Part shown: positions 51,341 through 60,129 of the stretch, one piece after another
Layout of the letters: each line of letters opens with the position of its first letter
Position numbering within the stretch: position 1 is the stretch's first letter
From: Thermococcus gorgonarius
GTDB taxonomy: Archaea > Methanobacteriota_B > Thermococci > Thermococcales > Thermococcaceae
Length of the DNA stretch: 64,000 nt
Direction of reading: 5' to 3'
Assembly (NCBI RefSeq): GCF_002214385.1
Contig: NZ_CP014855.1
Location: 1,488,001-1,552,000, forward strand
Notes under the pieces: generated by a model
What the model was told of the DNA's origin: nothing
Database searches by the model: none
The model's input: only the letters and a program-made list of their open reading frames with translations
Program-made: the position numbers and the translations under genes

Positions 51341-52453
51341 TCACAGCAGAGCCCTGATAAGGGAAGGGCTTATCCTCAGGAGAGCCGCCAGAAGGCGCGG
51401 CTTCTTTGCAAGGGCCCTAAAAGTCCTCAGATGGTCATCGAAGTCCGCATACTCCTCTATGGTCTCAATGGCGTCCTCACTTCCAAGTATCTGGAAGATT
51501 TTCTCTATGCCCTCTTGGTTAAGCCCCTTGAAGACCTTTCTCACCCTCAGCCCGGAGGATATCTGCTTCCTGACTGCAGAGCATGAGCTCTCGTAACTTC
51601 TGAGGTCCCCTTCAATTATGGCCCGTGCCAGGTGGTGGGCACATATCGCCCCGAAGACTATCCCTCCGGCTGTGGTTGGCTTTATCTGAAGGGCTGCATC
51701 CCCAACGAGGGCAACGTTACCCGAGACCCAGGGCTTTCTCCAGCCAAGACCGACTGAGCCGGCCTTAAACTCCACTATAGAGGTCGGTTTTAGCCTCCTC
51801 TCCGCCAGGAACCTCCTGAAGGCATCGAACTCTCCAAAGGTTCCAACCCTGGCGACGTCCTCACTGACCGGTGTCACCCAGAAGAAAAAGTCCGGGTTGA
51901 GCTCCTTGTTAATCCAGACCTCAGTGAAGTCCCTCCGGAAGTTTCCAACGACCTCAACTTCATATCCCTTCAAGAATTCAGCCTCGCTCTTTGCCCCGAT
52001 CTCTCTGGCGACGGTGCTCGCCACGCCGTCCGCTCCCACGTAAAAGTCAGCCTCGATTTCAAAGGTCTCCTTCAGGTGCTGGAGCCTCGCTTTTCCGTTC
52101 CTGAAGCCGGTAAAGGTCGTTCCAATGAAGTAGTCTGCACCCCTCTTTATGGCCTCTTTCGCCAGCTCCCTTTCGAGGATCTTTCTATCCACCACGTAGG
52201 CCTGAGGGGACTCTCTCTGAATTTCAAAGCTCTGGATCTTCGAGTAAAAAACCGCCCCCTGAAGCTCGTTTATCACTGCCTCCTCTGGAAAGCCAAGCTC
52301 CTTAAAGCTCTCCGCTCCAATTATCCCTGTGCAGGCTTTTCCACCGAAGGAGGATTTCTTCTCCACCACGGCCACGTCCAGTTTACCCGCCAGAAGAGTG
52401 GCTAGGTAGTTGCCAACCGGGCCCCCACCGATTATCAGAACGTCGTACCTCAT
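51341..52453 (-). CDS. FAD-dependent geranylgeranyl reductase-like oxidoreductase
   Basis: 370 residues from ATG 52453 behind GGTGAGG. FAD fold: YDVLIIGGGPVGNYLATLLA at the N terminus, GKACTGIIGAESF, VGADGVASTVAREIG and a second FAD motif NVALVGDAALQIKPTTAGGI. Matches the archaeal geranylgeranyl reductase family that saturates isoprenoid lipids or quinone-like substrates. Heads a five-gene operon with ASCH and three ferritin-like genes; divergent from pcp, sharing the AT-rich TATA region near 52477-52487. Confidence 0.88.
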   Translation of the reverse strand: MRYDVLIIGGGPVGNYLATLLAGKLDVAVVEKKSSFGGKACTGIIGAESFKELGFPEEAVINELQGAVFYSKIQSFEIQRESPQAYVVDRKILERELAKEAIKRGADYFIGTTFTGFRNGKARLQHLKETFEIEADFYVGADGVASTVAREIGAKSEAEFLKGYEVEVVGNFRRDFTEVWINKELNPDFFFWVTPVSEDVARVGTFGEFDAFRRFLAERRLKPTSIVEFKAGSVGLGWRKPWVSGNVALVGDAALQIKPTTAGGIVFGAICAHHLARAIIEGDLRSYESSCSAVRKQISSGLRVRKVFKGLNQEGIEKIFQILGSEDAIETIEEYADFDDHLRTFRALAKKPRLLAALLRISPSLIRALL

Positions 52454-52514
52454 CCTCACCCCTCGATGGAAGTGGTTTTTAAAGCCTAAAAACCTAACCT
52501 TTTCGGTGGTCAGA

Positions 52515-53123
52515 ATGAAAGTTCTCGTGACTGGGTTTGAGCCCTTTGGGGGAGAGAGCATAAACCCCTCCTGGGAGGCCGTTAAAGCACTTCCCGATGA
52601 GATAAACGGGGCTGAGATAGTAAAACACCGCCTCCCCGTGACATTCAGGGGCGTCAGAGAACTTCTTCCAAGACTCATAGTGAAGGAAAGGCCAGATGTG
52701 GTTGTTCTAACGGGCCAGGCCGGCGGAAGGCCGAACATCACCGTCGAGCGCGTCGCGATAAACGTCATGGACAGCAAAATGCCGGACAACGAAGGCTTTG
52801 CCCCGGAGGACGAACCTGTCTTTGAAGGCGCTCCAGCCGCTTACTTCGCCACAATCCCGATAAAGGCCATCGTCAAGGCACTCAGAGAAGAAAAGATACC
52901 GGCGTCCGTTTCAAACACGGCCGGAACTTACGTCTGCAATACGGCCATGTTTACTGCACTCCACACGATAGCGGTTGCGGGGATGGAAACGAGGGCCGGC
53001 TTCATACACGTGCCATTCAGCCACGAGCAGGCCCTCGACAAACCGAGACCTTCGATGGCGCAGGAGACGATAAACAGGGCGATTAGAAAAGCCCTGGAAG
53101 TCTCGATTGAATGGGAAGGGTAA
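52515..53123 (+). CDS. pcp: Pyrrolidone-carboxylate peptidase (pyroglutamyl peptidase I)
   Basis: 202 residues from ATG 52515 behind CGGTGGTC. C15 family triad: Glu in GQAGGRPNITVERVAINV, Cys in SNTAGTYVCNTAMF and His in FIHVPFSHEQA. N-terminal VLVTGFEPFGGESINPSWEA is the family start. It removes N-terminal pyroglutamate from peptides in the cytosol, in line with peptide use. Confidence 0.96.
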   Translation: MKVLVTGFEPFGGESINPSWEAVKALPDEINGAEIVKHRLPVTFRGVRELLPRLIVKERPDVVVLTGQAGGRPNITVERVAINVMDSKMPDNEGFAPEDEPVFEGAPAAYFATIPIKAIVKALREEKIPASVSNTAGTYVCNTAMFTALHTIAVAGMETRAGFIHVPFSHEQALDKPRPSMAQETINRAIRKALEVSIEWEG

Positions 53124-53129
53124 TTTGAA

Positions 53130-53456
53130 TCAGAGCTCGTTGAAGTCTATCTCGTACGAAACGGAGCCGTTGAAGCTCTGGGCCTCCCTAAACCTAGCTA
53201 TTAAAGCGCTAAGAGCCCCTATCAGTGCTTCCCTCACCTCTCTCATGAGCCTCTCTGCCTCCTCCCTCGTCTGGAGCTCAAAGGATCGCTCCGTTAGTTC
53301 CGAGAGCTTTACTTCTTCGCCTCTTATTCTGATAGCTGGATCCATTCCGTCCAGGACTTTCCTGAGCTCCTCGTCGAACTCCAGTTCCCTGACGCGCACC
53401 CTGTAAACCCCAGAGAGGATGTCGTACTCCTTGTCAAAAACAACCCTCATCTTCAT
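53130..53456 (-). CDS. Small protein of unknown function
   Basis: 108 residues from ATG 53456 behind GGGGTGATC. Beta strands first (VVFDKEYDILSGVYRVRVRE), then a long charged helix (TREEAERLMREVREALIGAL), ending VSYEIDFNEL. No family recognised. Divergent from the DUF460 gene and convergent with pcp. Confidence 0.65.
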   Translation of the reverse strand: MKMRVVFDKEYDILSGVYRVRVRELEFDEELRKVLDGMDPAIRIRGEEVKLSELTERSFELQTREEAERLMREVREALIGALSALIARFREAQSFNGSVSYEIDFNEL

Positions 53457-53571
53457 GAGATCACCCCATTGGGTTACCGTTCAACTCCCAAATTACATTA
53501 TCGGTTCGAAATCATAACCGCCTAAGCTTTTAAAGCCCCGCCAACACACCCCCTAATGAAGGTGGTGCCTC

Positions 53572-55578
53572 ATTCTAATACTCGGACTTGACGTTGTTGG
53601 TGAGAACCCAAAGAGGTTCGCCGTCGTGAGCTGGTTCAACGGAAAACTGGAAAGAAAGGGTGAGTTCACACTCTACAGGCTAATCCGCTTCATCCAAAGT
53701 AAGAGGCCCGACATCGTTGCAATTGATAGTGTTACCGAGCTCGGCGATGATTTGAGGAAGTTCCTCCGCTCACTACCGCCCGAAACGAAACTCGTCCAGA
53801 TCACAGGAAAACCCGGGGAGCAGAGAAGCCTTCAGAGCCTGGCCAAAGAATACGGGATAAGAACTGCCGACCGCTTCGACCCCTACGAGGAGGCCAAGCT
53901 TTCAGCTTTGCTCGCGAGCAAAGGTGTTGGTTATGAGGTTCTTGCTTTTGAGGACGAGGTCATCATAAAGGTAACCCGCGGAAGAAGCCATGGGAAGGGC
54001 GGCTGGAGCCAAGACCGCTACAGGAAAAGGGTTCACAACCTCGTCCGCGACAAGGTGAGAGAAATAGAGGACAGGCTCAGGAAAGCCGATATACCCTTCG
54101 ATCTTGAAACTGAAGAGAAGGATTACGGCCTGGCGAGGGGGGAGTTCCGCGTTTACGCGAGCAGGGAAGAGCTGGCAGGCCTCGTGAAGCCCATGCACGG
54201 CGGGGACGTCGAGGTCAGGATTTATCCAGTGGAGAGAGCCGAGCTCGGCTTTGCACCGCTCAAGGGGGAGGAGGCCATCAGGGAGCGGAGGAGCATTATA
54301 GTTGGAATTGATCCTGGGATAACGGTTGGTATAGCGGCCATAGACCTGAACGGGAGGATAATAGCTCTCCACAGCGAGAGGAACATGCCGGTTGGGGAGG
54401 TCTTCAGGTTTATCAGTGAGATTGGACACCCGGTTATAGTCGCCACCGATGTTTCTCCCGCTCCCGGCTTCGTCGAGAAGATAGCACGCTCCTTCAAGGC
54501 CCAGCTTTTCGTCCCCAGGGAGAGCCTCCGAGTAGAGGAGAAGAACGAGCTTTTGAGGAATCTGGGGATTACCGTCGACGACGACCACCAGAGGGATGCT
54601 TTGGCTGCAGCCTACAAGGCCTACCTCCGCCTGAAGCCCAAACTGGAGCACATAGATGCCCGCCTGCGGGAGGTCGGCCTTTCCAAGAAAGCCGACGAGG
54701 TTAAGGCCCTCGTTATACAGGGTTACAACCTCGGCGAAGCCATGCAAAAGGTCTCGCTTAGAGAGAGGCCAAAGGTTGAGGAAAAAAGAGAGGAGCAGGT
54801 TAGGGAAGTTCCTGACCTCGAACCTTACATCAGGCGCATAAGGGAACTGGAAAGAAAAATCGAGATGCTGGAGAACGAGAACCGCGAGCTCAGAGAAATC
54901 ATCAAGGAGCAGAGGAAGACGATAGGCAGGCTTGAGAGAAAGCTCGTTGACTACGACGAAGAAGTTAGGAGGAAGGTTCTCAAAGAGAAGGAGCTAGAGG
55001 CCAAAGTAAAGCGAATTGAAACTCTAGAGAGACAGCTGAAGGAGGCAAAGGCTCTCATAGAAAGACTCAGCAAAGATCTGGTACAGGTAAAGAGAATGAA
55101 CGTCATAGAGATCCGCGGTTCGGCGGTTCCGCTCAAGGTTCTCAGGGTTCTCAGCTGGAACGAGCTTGAGAGAATAGAGCGCGAAGTTGGCCTTAGAAGG
55201 GGCGACGTGCTCTTTGTAATCAACCCCGCAAGTGCCGGTAAATCCATAGGGGAAGAACTCGTGGAGAGGGGGATAAGGGCGATAATAACCGAGAAGCCCC
55301 TTCCCGAACCCGTTAGAGAAGTTCTTAGGGAAGCCCACATCCCGTTCTTTACGAGCGAGGAGCTTGACGTTAAACGTGTTGATGACTTTGCAGTAGTCGA
55401 GAGAAAAACCCTCGAGGATGCCATCGAGAAACTGCTCAGGAAGTGGGAAGAAGAGGACCGCGAGAGAGAAGCCAAAAAGTTCCTCAAGCTGATCGAGGAG
55501 TACAGAATTGAAAGGGCAAAGGAGCTGGAGAGAAAAGCCCTTGAGGAAATCGAGAGAGAGCGCAGAAGAGAACCGTGA
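53572..55578 (+). CDS. DUF460 protein with RNase H-like domain, non-canonical start
   Basis: TATA GCTTTTAAAG (53526-53535) and RBS AAGGTGGTG (53559-53567) point to initiation near 53572, where the in-frame codon is ATT. No ATG, GTG or TTG lies between the stop at 53557 and GTG 53626. Starting at 53626 would remove LILGLDVVGENPKRFAVV, the beginning of the first RNase H-like domain. A second RuvC/YqgF-like domain holds IVGIDPGITVGIAAI, ATDVSPAP and DDDHQRDALAAAYKA. A coiled coil of about 120 residues and a C-terminal ~150-residue part follow. Probable nucleic-acid-processing protein; biochemical role unknown. Confidence 0.75.
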   Translation: MLILGLDVVGENPKRFAVVSWFNGKLERKGEFTLYRLIRFIQSKRPDIVAIDSVTELGDDLRKFLRSLPPETKLVQITGKPGEQRSLQSLAKEYGIRTADRFDPYEEAKLSALLASKGVGYEVLAFEDEVIIKVTRGRSHGKGGWSQDRYRKRVHNLVRDKVREIEDRLRKADIPFDLETEEKDYGLARGEFRVYASREELAGLVKPMHGGDVEVRIYPVERAELGFAPLKGEEAIRERRSIIVGIDPGITVGIAAIDLNGRIIALHSERNMPVGEVFRFISEIGHPVIVATDVSPAPGFVEKIARSFKAQLFVPRESLRVEEKNELLRNLGITVDDDHQRDALAAAYKAYLRLKPKLEHIDARLREVGLSKKADEVKALVIQGYNLGEAMQKVSLRERPKVEEKREEQVREVPDLEPYIRRIRELERKIEMLENENRELREIIKEQRKTIGRLERKLVDYDEEVRRKVLKEKELEAKVKRIETLERQLKEAKALIERLSKDLVQVKRMNVIEIRGSAVPLKVLRVLSWNELERIEREVGLRRGDVLFVINPASAGKSIGEELVERGIRAIITEKPLPEPVREVLREAHIPFFTSEELDVKRVDDFAVVERKTLEDAIEKLLRKWEEEDREREAKKFLKLIEEYRIERAKELERKALEEIERERRREP

Positions 55579-55594
55579 GAAAACCGCTGGACTC

Positions 55595-56368
55595 TCACAC
55601 CTCAATCCAGGTGAAGTCCCTTGCGACCTCCCCAATAACCCCTGCCTCTCTCACTCTCTTCTCCAGAACCTCGTGGGTGTAGTTGCTGTGGCTTATGTGG
55701 GCGAAGACAGTGTAGCCAGCTCCGACTTTCTTGGCAAGTTCAATTGCATCTTTAACCCCAAGGTGCGTCCTCGGTATTGATTCCCTGTGCGTCATCTCAG
55801 CTATTAGCAGGTCAGCTCCTTCCATCGCTTTGATTGCCTCATTATCATCCAGTATCTCCGGCCCTGTGTCGCCCGTTACCGCTATCCTCTTCCCCTTCAG
55901 CTCGGAGACGAAGCCGCCGGAGTTTTCTATCGAGCGGTGAACCGTCCTGAAGTGGAAAACTCTCATCCCATCAAGCTCAACCCATTCGTTGAACGGAATC
56001 TCGTGGTAGCGCCACACCCTGTTATCGGGGGAAGCTCCACCGAGGAAGAGGGAAGCCAAATGCTTTGCCGTTTCAACGCCCTGTCCATGGGAATACACAT
56101 CGAGCTCCCCGAAGACCTGAAGCTCCGGGAAGCCCGCTATGTGGTCGAAGTGGGCATGCGTTATAAAGACCCTCTCGACTTTCCTGTTGAGCCTCTCGAG
56201 GTGGTAGTGTAAGTCTGGACTTGGATCAACGAGGGTCTTCTCAAAATAAAGTGAGAACCTCGTTCTCCTCAGGGCAGGGTTTGTTCTCGCCCTTGAGCAG
56301 TTCTCGCAGTTGCAGAACGGTTTCGGAGTCCCGCTGTAGGAGCCGGAGCCGAGGACTACCAGCTTCAT
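55595..56368 (-). CDS. MBL-fold phosphodiesterase (PhnP-like)
   Basis: 257 residues from ATG 56368 behind GGAGGTGAGG. Metallo-beta-lactamase motif THAHFDHIAG, later His in RTVHRS, AVTGDTGPEILDD, and a final FAHISHSNYTHE. The N-terminal GSGSYSGTPKPFCNCENC carries three cysteines as in PhnP and related cyclic-phosphate phosphodiesterases, which bind an extra structural Zn. Hydrolyses a cyclic phosphodiester or related substrate; exact substrate not predictable. Follows the EamA transporter gene by 4 bases. Confidence 0.88.
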   Translation of the reverse strand: MKLVVLGSGSYSGTPKPFCNCENCSRARTNPALRRTRFSLYFEKTLVDPSPDLHYHLERLNRKVERVFITHAHFDHIAGFPELQVFGELDVYSHGQGVETAKHLASLFLGGASPDNRVWRYHEIPFNEWVELDGMRVFHFRTVHRSIENSGGFVSELKGKRIAVTGDTGPEILDDNEAIKAMEGADLLIAEMTHRESIPRTHLGVKDAIELAKKVGAGYTVFAHISHSNYTHEVLEKRVREAGVIGEVARDFTWIEV

Positions 56369-56372
56369 CCCC

Positions 56373-57215
56373 TCACCTCCTCCCGCTCTTCTCAAGGGCC
56401 ACTAAAAGGGTTCCGGCTATTATGAGGGCAAGCCCAACCACGTGATAAACCGTGACCCTCTCACCTAGGAGGGCCATCGAGGCTACGACCGAGAGGACCG
56501 GCGAAGGGGTAAGAATTGCCGTGGCCTTCGAGAGGTTTATCCTCGCTATCGAGTAATACCAGAGGGACTGGGTTAGGGCTATTATCACGCCCTCCGCTAA
56601 GGCCAGCGGCGTGAAGGCGAAGCCGGTCTTTAGGGCTGGGATAAGGAGCAAAAGTCCCCCGAAGGTGTTCCTCAGCGTCGCTATCGTCAGGGGGGAATAA
56701 GCGGTTCTCTTCGCTATCGCGTGGCCTATCTGCCAGAAGAGTGGAGTTAGGAGGAGTAGGACGTCGCCTTCCCTGATGGCCATTCCCTTCCCGCCTGTGA
56801 CGACGAGGAAAACGCCGGAAACGAGAGCAAGGGCAGAGAAAGCACCCTTGGCTGTTATCTTTTCCCTCAGGAAGAGCCACCCGATGAGGAAGGAGTAGAA
56901 GACCTCGAAACGGGTCAGTATTGCGGAGTTTATGGCCGTACTGAGCCTCGTTCCGTAGGTGAAGAGAGAATAAGCCACGGCAGTCGCGAATAGGCCCGTC
57001 AAAAAGGTCTTTTTAATCTCACCCGGCTTTTCAAGGATTTCCCCGGCCTTTCCCGTTGCGAGCAGTGCCGCCCAAAGGATGAAGGACGCGAAGAGCGACG
57101 CCGTTGAAACAAAGGCAAATGGATTAACCGGACTGGCCTTTATGACTATTGGTTCCATTCCCAAGAGGACTAAGACCACGAAAGCCAGCAGCGTTCCAAC
57201 AGTTTCCTCCTTCAT
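56373..57215 (-). CDS. EamA/DMT family transporter
   Basis: 280 residues from ATG 57215 behind GAGGGGATC; an open frame extends upstream without signals. Ten helices in two repeats of five, the EamA layout, with AINSAILTRFEVFYSFLIGWLFLREKIT in the first half and LSKATAILTPSPVLSVVASMALLGERVT in the second (read in parts). Such proteins export or import amino acids, nucleotide sugars or other metabolites; substrate unknown. Cotranscribed with the MBL hydrolase. Confidence 0.88.
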   Translation of the reverse strand: MKEETVGTLLAFVVLVLLGMEPIVIKASPVNPFAFVSTASLFASFILWAALLATGKAGEILEKPGEIKKTFLTGLFATAVAYSLFTYGTRLSTAINSAILTRFEVFYSFLIGWLFLREKITAKGAFSALALVSGVFLVVTGGKGMAIREGDVLLLLTPLFWQIGHAIAKRTAYSPLTIATLRNTFGGLLLLIPALKTGFAFTPLALAEGVIIALTQSLWYYSIARINLSKATAILTPSPVLSVVASMALLGERVTVYHVVGLALIIAGTLLVALEKSGRR

Positions 57216-57367
57216 CGCGATCCCCTCATGATTCTCCAAAAACTTTAAATTTGCTTCCCCCATTTTCACCCCATGCGCGGTGGTCGCTTTTGGCCCTGGT
57301 GAAGTTTGCCCCTTTCTGACCGCCCTATTCTGGAGTTTTCTTTCCACTGGAAACGGAGGTGCTCTGA

Positions 57368-58522
57368 ATGGACGACTTTAAGGTTACTCCCTGGGACGTT
57401 GAAGGTGTGGTGGACTACAACAAGCTGATAGAGCAGTTCGGGACGAGCCCGCTCACCGACGAGCTGATCCAGAAGACGGCCGAGCTGACGAAGAGCGAAC
57501 TCCCGATATTCTTCAGGAGGAGATTCTTCTTCTCCCACAGGGACTACGACAAGGTTTTGGAGGACTACGAGAGCGGGAAGGGCTTCTTCCTATACACGGG
57601 CAGAGGCCCGAGCGGGCCAATGCACATAGGCCACATAATACCGTTCTACGCAACCAAGTGGCTCCAGGAGAAGTTCGACGTCAACCTCTACATCCAGATA
57701 ACTGACGACGAGAAGTTCCTCTTCAAGGAGAAGCTGAGCTTTGACGATACAAAGTACTGGGCGTATCAGAACATCCTCGACATAATAGCTGTAGGCTTCG
57801 ACCCCGACAAGACGTTCATCTTCCAGAACAGCGAGTTCACTAAGATCTACGAGATGGCCCTGCCGATAGCGAAGAAGATAAACTTCTCGATGGCCAAAGC
57901 GGTTTTCGGCTTCAACGAACAGAGCAAGATTGGAATGATCTTCTATCCAGCCATACAGGCGGCGCCGACCTTCTTCGAGAAGAAGCGCTGTCTGATTCCT
58001 GCGGCTATTGATCAGGATCCATACTGGAGGCTCCAGAGAGACTTCGCAGAAAGCTTGGGCTACTACAAGACCGCGGCAATCCACTCCAAGTTCGTGCCCG
58101 GCCTAACCAGCCTCGGCGGCAAGATGAGTGCGAGCAAGCCAGAAACTGCCGTCTACCTCACCGACGACCCGGAGGAAGCTGGCAAGAAGATATGGAAGTT
58201 CGCCCTGACCGGTGGAAGGGCCACCGCCAAAGAGCAGCGCGAGAAGGGCGGAGAGCCCGAGAAGTGCGTCGTCTTCAAGTGGTTCGAAATATTCTTCGAG
58301 CCTGACGACGAGAAGCTCATGGAGCGCTATCGTGCCTGTAAGGCCGGCGAACTGCTCTGTGGCCAGTGCAAGCGCGAGCTGATCGAGCGCGTCCAGAAGT
58401 TCCTCAAGGAGCACCAGGAGAGGAGAAAGAAGGCCGAGAAGCAGGTCGAGAAGTTCAAGTACACCGGCGAACTCGCGAGGGAGCAGTGGGATAAGGCGAT
58501 ACCAGAGCCTCTAAAGAAATAA
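57368..58522 (+). CDS. trpS: Tryptophanyl-tRNA synthetase
   Basis: 384 residues, archaeal/eukaryotic type. GRGPSGPMHIGHIIPFYATK is the HIGH motif, LGGKMSASKPETAVYLTD the KMSKS motif. The N-terminal extension DFKVTPWDVEGVVDYNKLI is typical of archaeal TrpRS. The C-terminal part has C-x2-C (LLCGQCKRELIERVQKFL). It charges tRNA-Trp. ATG behind GGAGGTGCTCTGA. Confidence 0.97.
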   Translation: MDDFKVTPWDVEGVVDYNKLIEQFGTSPLTDELIQKTAELTKSELPIFFRRRFFFSHRDYDKVLEDYESGKGFFLYTGRGPSGPMHIGHIIPFYATKWLQEKFDVNLYIQITDDEKFLFKEKLSFDDTKYWAYQNILDIIAVGFDPDKTFIFQNSEFTKIYEMALPIAKKINFSMAKAVFGFNEQSKIGMIFYPAIQAAPTFFEKKRCLIPAAIDQDPYWRLQRDFAESLGYYKTAAIHSKFVPGLTSLGGKMSASKPETAVYLTDDPEEAGKKIWKFALTGGRATAKEQREKGGEPEKCVVFKWFEIFFEPDDEKLMERYRACKAGELLCGQCKRELIERVQKFLKEHQERRKKAEKQVEKFKYTGELAREQWDKAIPEPLKK

Positions 58523-58530
58523 AGGAAAAG

Positions 58531-58782
58531 TCAGAACCAGTTTCCCATATCAAAGATCTCGTCTGCATCTATCCCTTCTTCTCCTGCGGACGTAATTAGT
58601 TCAAGAACAAAATCTTCAAATCTTTTTTCTTGTTCTTCGTCTTTTGAGTTCCTAGCGGCGGCGCTCATGGCTCTGCTCTTGAACCCTTCGTCGGCAGAGA
58701 CTGCCCTCCCGCTATCGACGGCGCTCTGTATCCTCCTTGCTGCGTCCCAGGTCATGGGCTTGGAACTACTTTTCTTTTCCAT
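58531..58782 (-). CDS. Small acidic protein with seed-maturation (SMP)-like motif
   Basis: 83 residues from ATG 58782 behind GGGGGTGAC. MTWDAARRIQSAVDSG and GFKSRAMSAAARN resemble the repeat of seed maturation/LEA-type SMP proteins (AA-RIQSA ... GFARAQSAAARN), known from plants, fungi and bacteria. The C-terminal half is acidic. Located in an AT-rich island divergent from a winged-helix gene; both share the near-symmetric TATA sequence ACTTTATAAGT. Function unknown; similarity judged by eye. Confidence 0.62.
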   Translation of the reverse strand: MEKKSSSKPMTWDAARRIQSAVDSGRAVSADEGFKSRAMSAAARNSKDEEQEKRFEDFVLELITSAGEEGIDADEIFDMGNWF

Positions 58783-58821
58783 CTGAAGTCACCCCCTTCA
58801 GGTTTTCAGCTAAATATCGGC

Positions 58822-58840
58822 ATTTTACTTTATAAGTTAG
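58822..58840. promoter_or_regulatory. Shared near-symmetric TATA region of the AT-rich gene pair
   Basis: TTTTACTTTATAAGTTAG contains the near-palindrome ACTTTATAAGT, which reads as a TATA box on both strands. It lies 45 bases from the minus-strand ATG and 30-65 bases from the possible plus-strand starts. Confidence 0.5.
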
Positions 58841-58898
58841 TATTCTCAAAAGAAAATGCTTTTTTGTGAATATTCTGAGAGGTACTTGGGAACAGTTT

Positions 58899-60005
58899 AT
58901 GGGGCGGCCAGCGAAGAGTGATAAGTTTGAAGTTGCCGAGAAGATAATAGAACTGGCAGAAAGCGGAGATGAGCTCACCATATACAATATTTACAGTAAA
59001 CTTAGGAGAAAATATGGTTTCAACGTGCGACAGGAGTCTGTTCGAAGAATTCTGAATGAATTCGTACGCTTGAAAATTCTGGCGGAGTATCCAGAGGATA
59101 GAGTTTCTTCTCAGGCAGGCAGGAGAAAAAAGCCGTATAAACTTTTATGGGATACTGAAAAAGCTCGAGCGATTATCCAGTGCTGGAAGGAGTTTCACTC
59201 TTTACGTGGGAAACTTAATGCTCTGAAATCCCTGGTCGATTCCAAAGAGCAGGAGTTTGAGTTTTCAGAGCTCACTTATAAGTTCTGCCCTTATCTCGTT
59301 CTTCTCGGTATTGACTGGATTGAAGGAATTACAGGCTTCTTGGGAAAGTTTGATTGGAGGACTTTCCTAGATTACGCAATTCCCCTATATGGGGCTGTGT
59401 TCTCACTGAAGTATGACCAAGAGCTTAGGGTACTAAATGAGGAGTATCCTGGCGGAGAATTTTTCATCGCACTTGAGGGTAATTCATGTGACTTCTTTGA
59501 GAAGGCTCGATGGGTGGAATACGTGGCTCGCAGGAAGGCTAAAATGGAGATAGAAAACAAGCTTTTAGAGACTTTTTACAAGGGAAATGAATTCAAATGT
59601 GCCAGTATTCACTATGGCGATGATGGCGTTCCAAAGCTTTCGAATTATATCCTGGGCGTTAGGTACTTCGTCCAAGATTCTCGGCTTGTTGTCTTTGATC
59701 TGTCCCCAAATCCATTTTTGACAAAAGACGACGATGAAAAGGTCGCTACTGCTTTTGAGACACTGGTTCAAGAGCTTCCTAAAAAACACCCTGAAGTGGA
59801 GTTTATTCAAGTTAGGTCTGTTTCATCAGCTATGGGTGAGCTCCTAAAGTCTATGGGATTTGAAGAGTGCTGTAAGTTCTATCTCTCCACCAGAACGGAG
59901 AAAGTTGGCGATGCTTCTCGTTTCATTGTTGAATTCTCGAAAAATCAGCCACTTGCAAGTGAAAGGGAATGGGCGATAAGAGTCTTTGAGAAACCGGTAA
60001 AGTGA
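58899..60005 (+). CDS. Winged-helix protein of an AT-rich island, unknown
   Basis: 368 residues from ATG 58899; a GTG at 58866 would suit a leaderless mRNA and add 11 residues. The first ~95 residues look like a winged helix (MGRPAKSDKFEVAEKIIELA, VRQESVRRILNEFVRLKILA, then RRKKPYKLLWD). The remaining 270 residues match no family I know, with aromatic-rich segments such as FEFSELTYKFCPYLVLLGID. Codon use is visibly AT-richer than in neighbouring genes, suggesting transfer from a virus, plasmid or another lineage. Confidence 0.75.
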   Translation: MGRPAKSDKFEVAEKIIELAESGDELTIYNIYSKLRRKYGFNVRQESVRRILNEFVRLKILAEYPEDRVSSQAGRRKKPYKLLWDTEKARAIIQCWKEFHSLRGKLNALKSLVDSKEQEFEFSELTYKFCPYLVLLGIDWIEGITGFLGKFDWRTFLDYAIPLYGAVFSLKYDQELRVLNEEYPGGEFFIALEGNSCDFFEKARWVEYVARRKAKMEIENKLLETFYKGNEFKCASIHYGDDGVPKLSNYILGVRYFVQDSRLVVFDLSPNPFLTKDDDEKVATAFETLVQELPKKHPEVEFIQVRSVSSAMGELLKSMGFEECCKFYLSTRTEKVGDASRFIVEFSKNQPLASEREWAIRVFEKPVK

Positions 60006-60129
60006 CTGTCTTTAATTCCATTTTATTCCTCGGTCGTTTCTTTATCAGAGTTGTGAAGAGATTGGATCAGATTTTTAATCATCTCTCAAAACCCTTTTAT
60101 ACTTCAGTGGGTTTAACTTTTCCTGAGGG

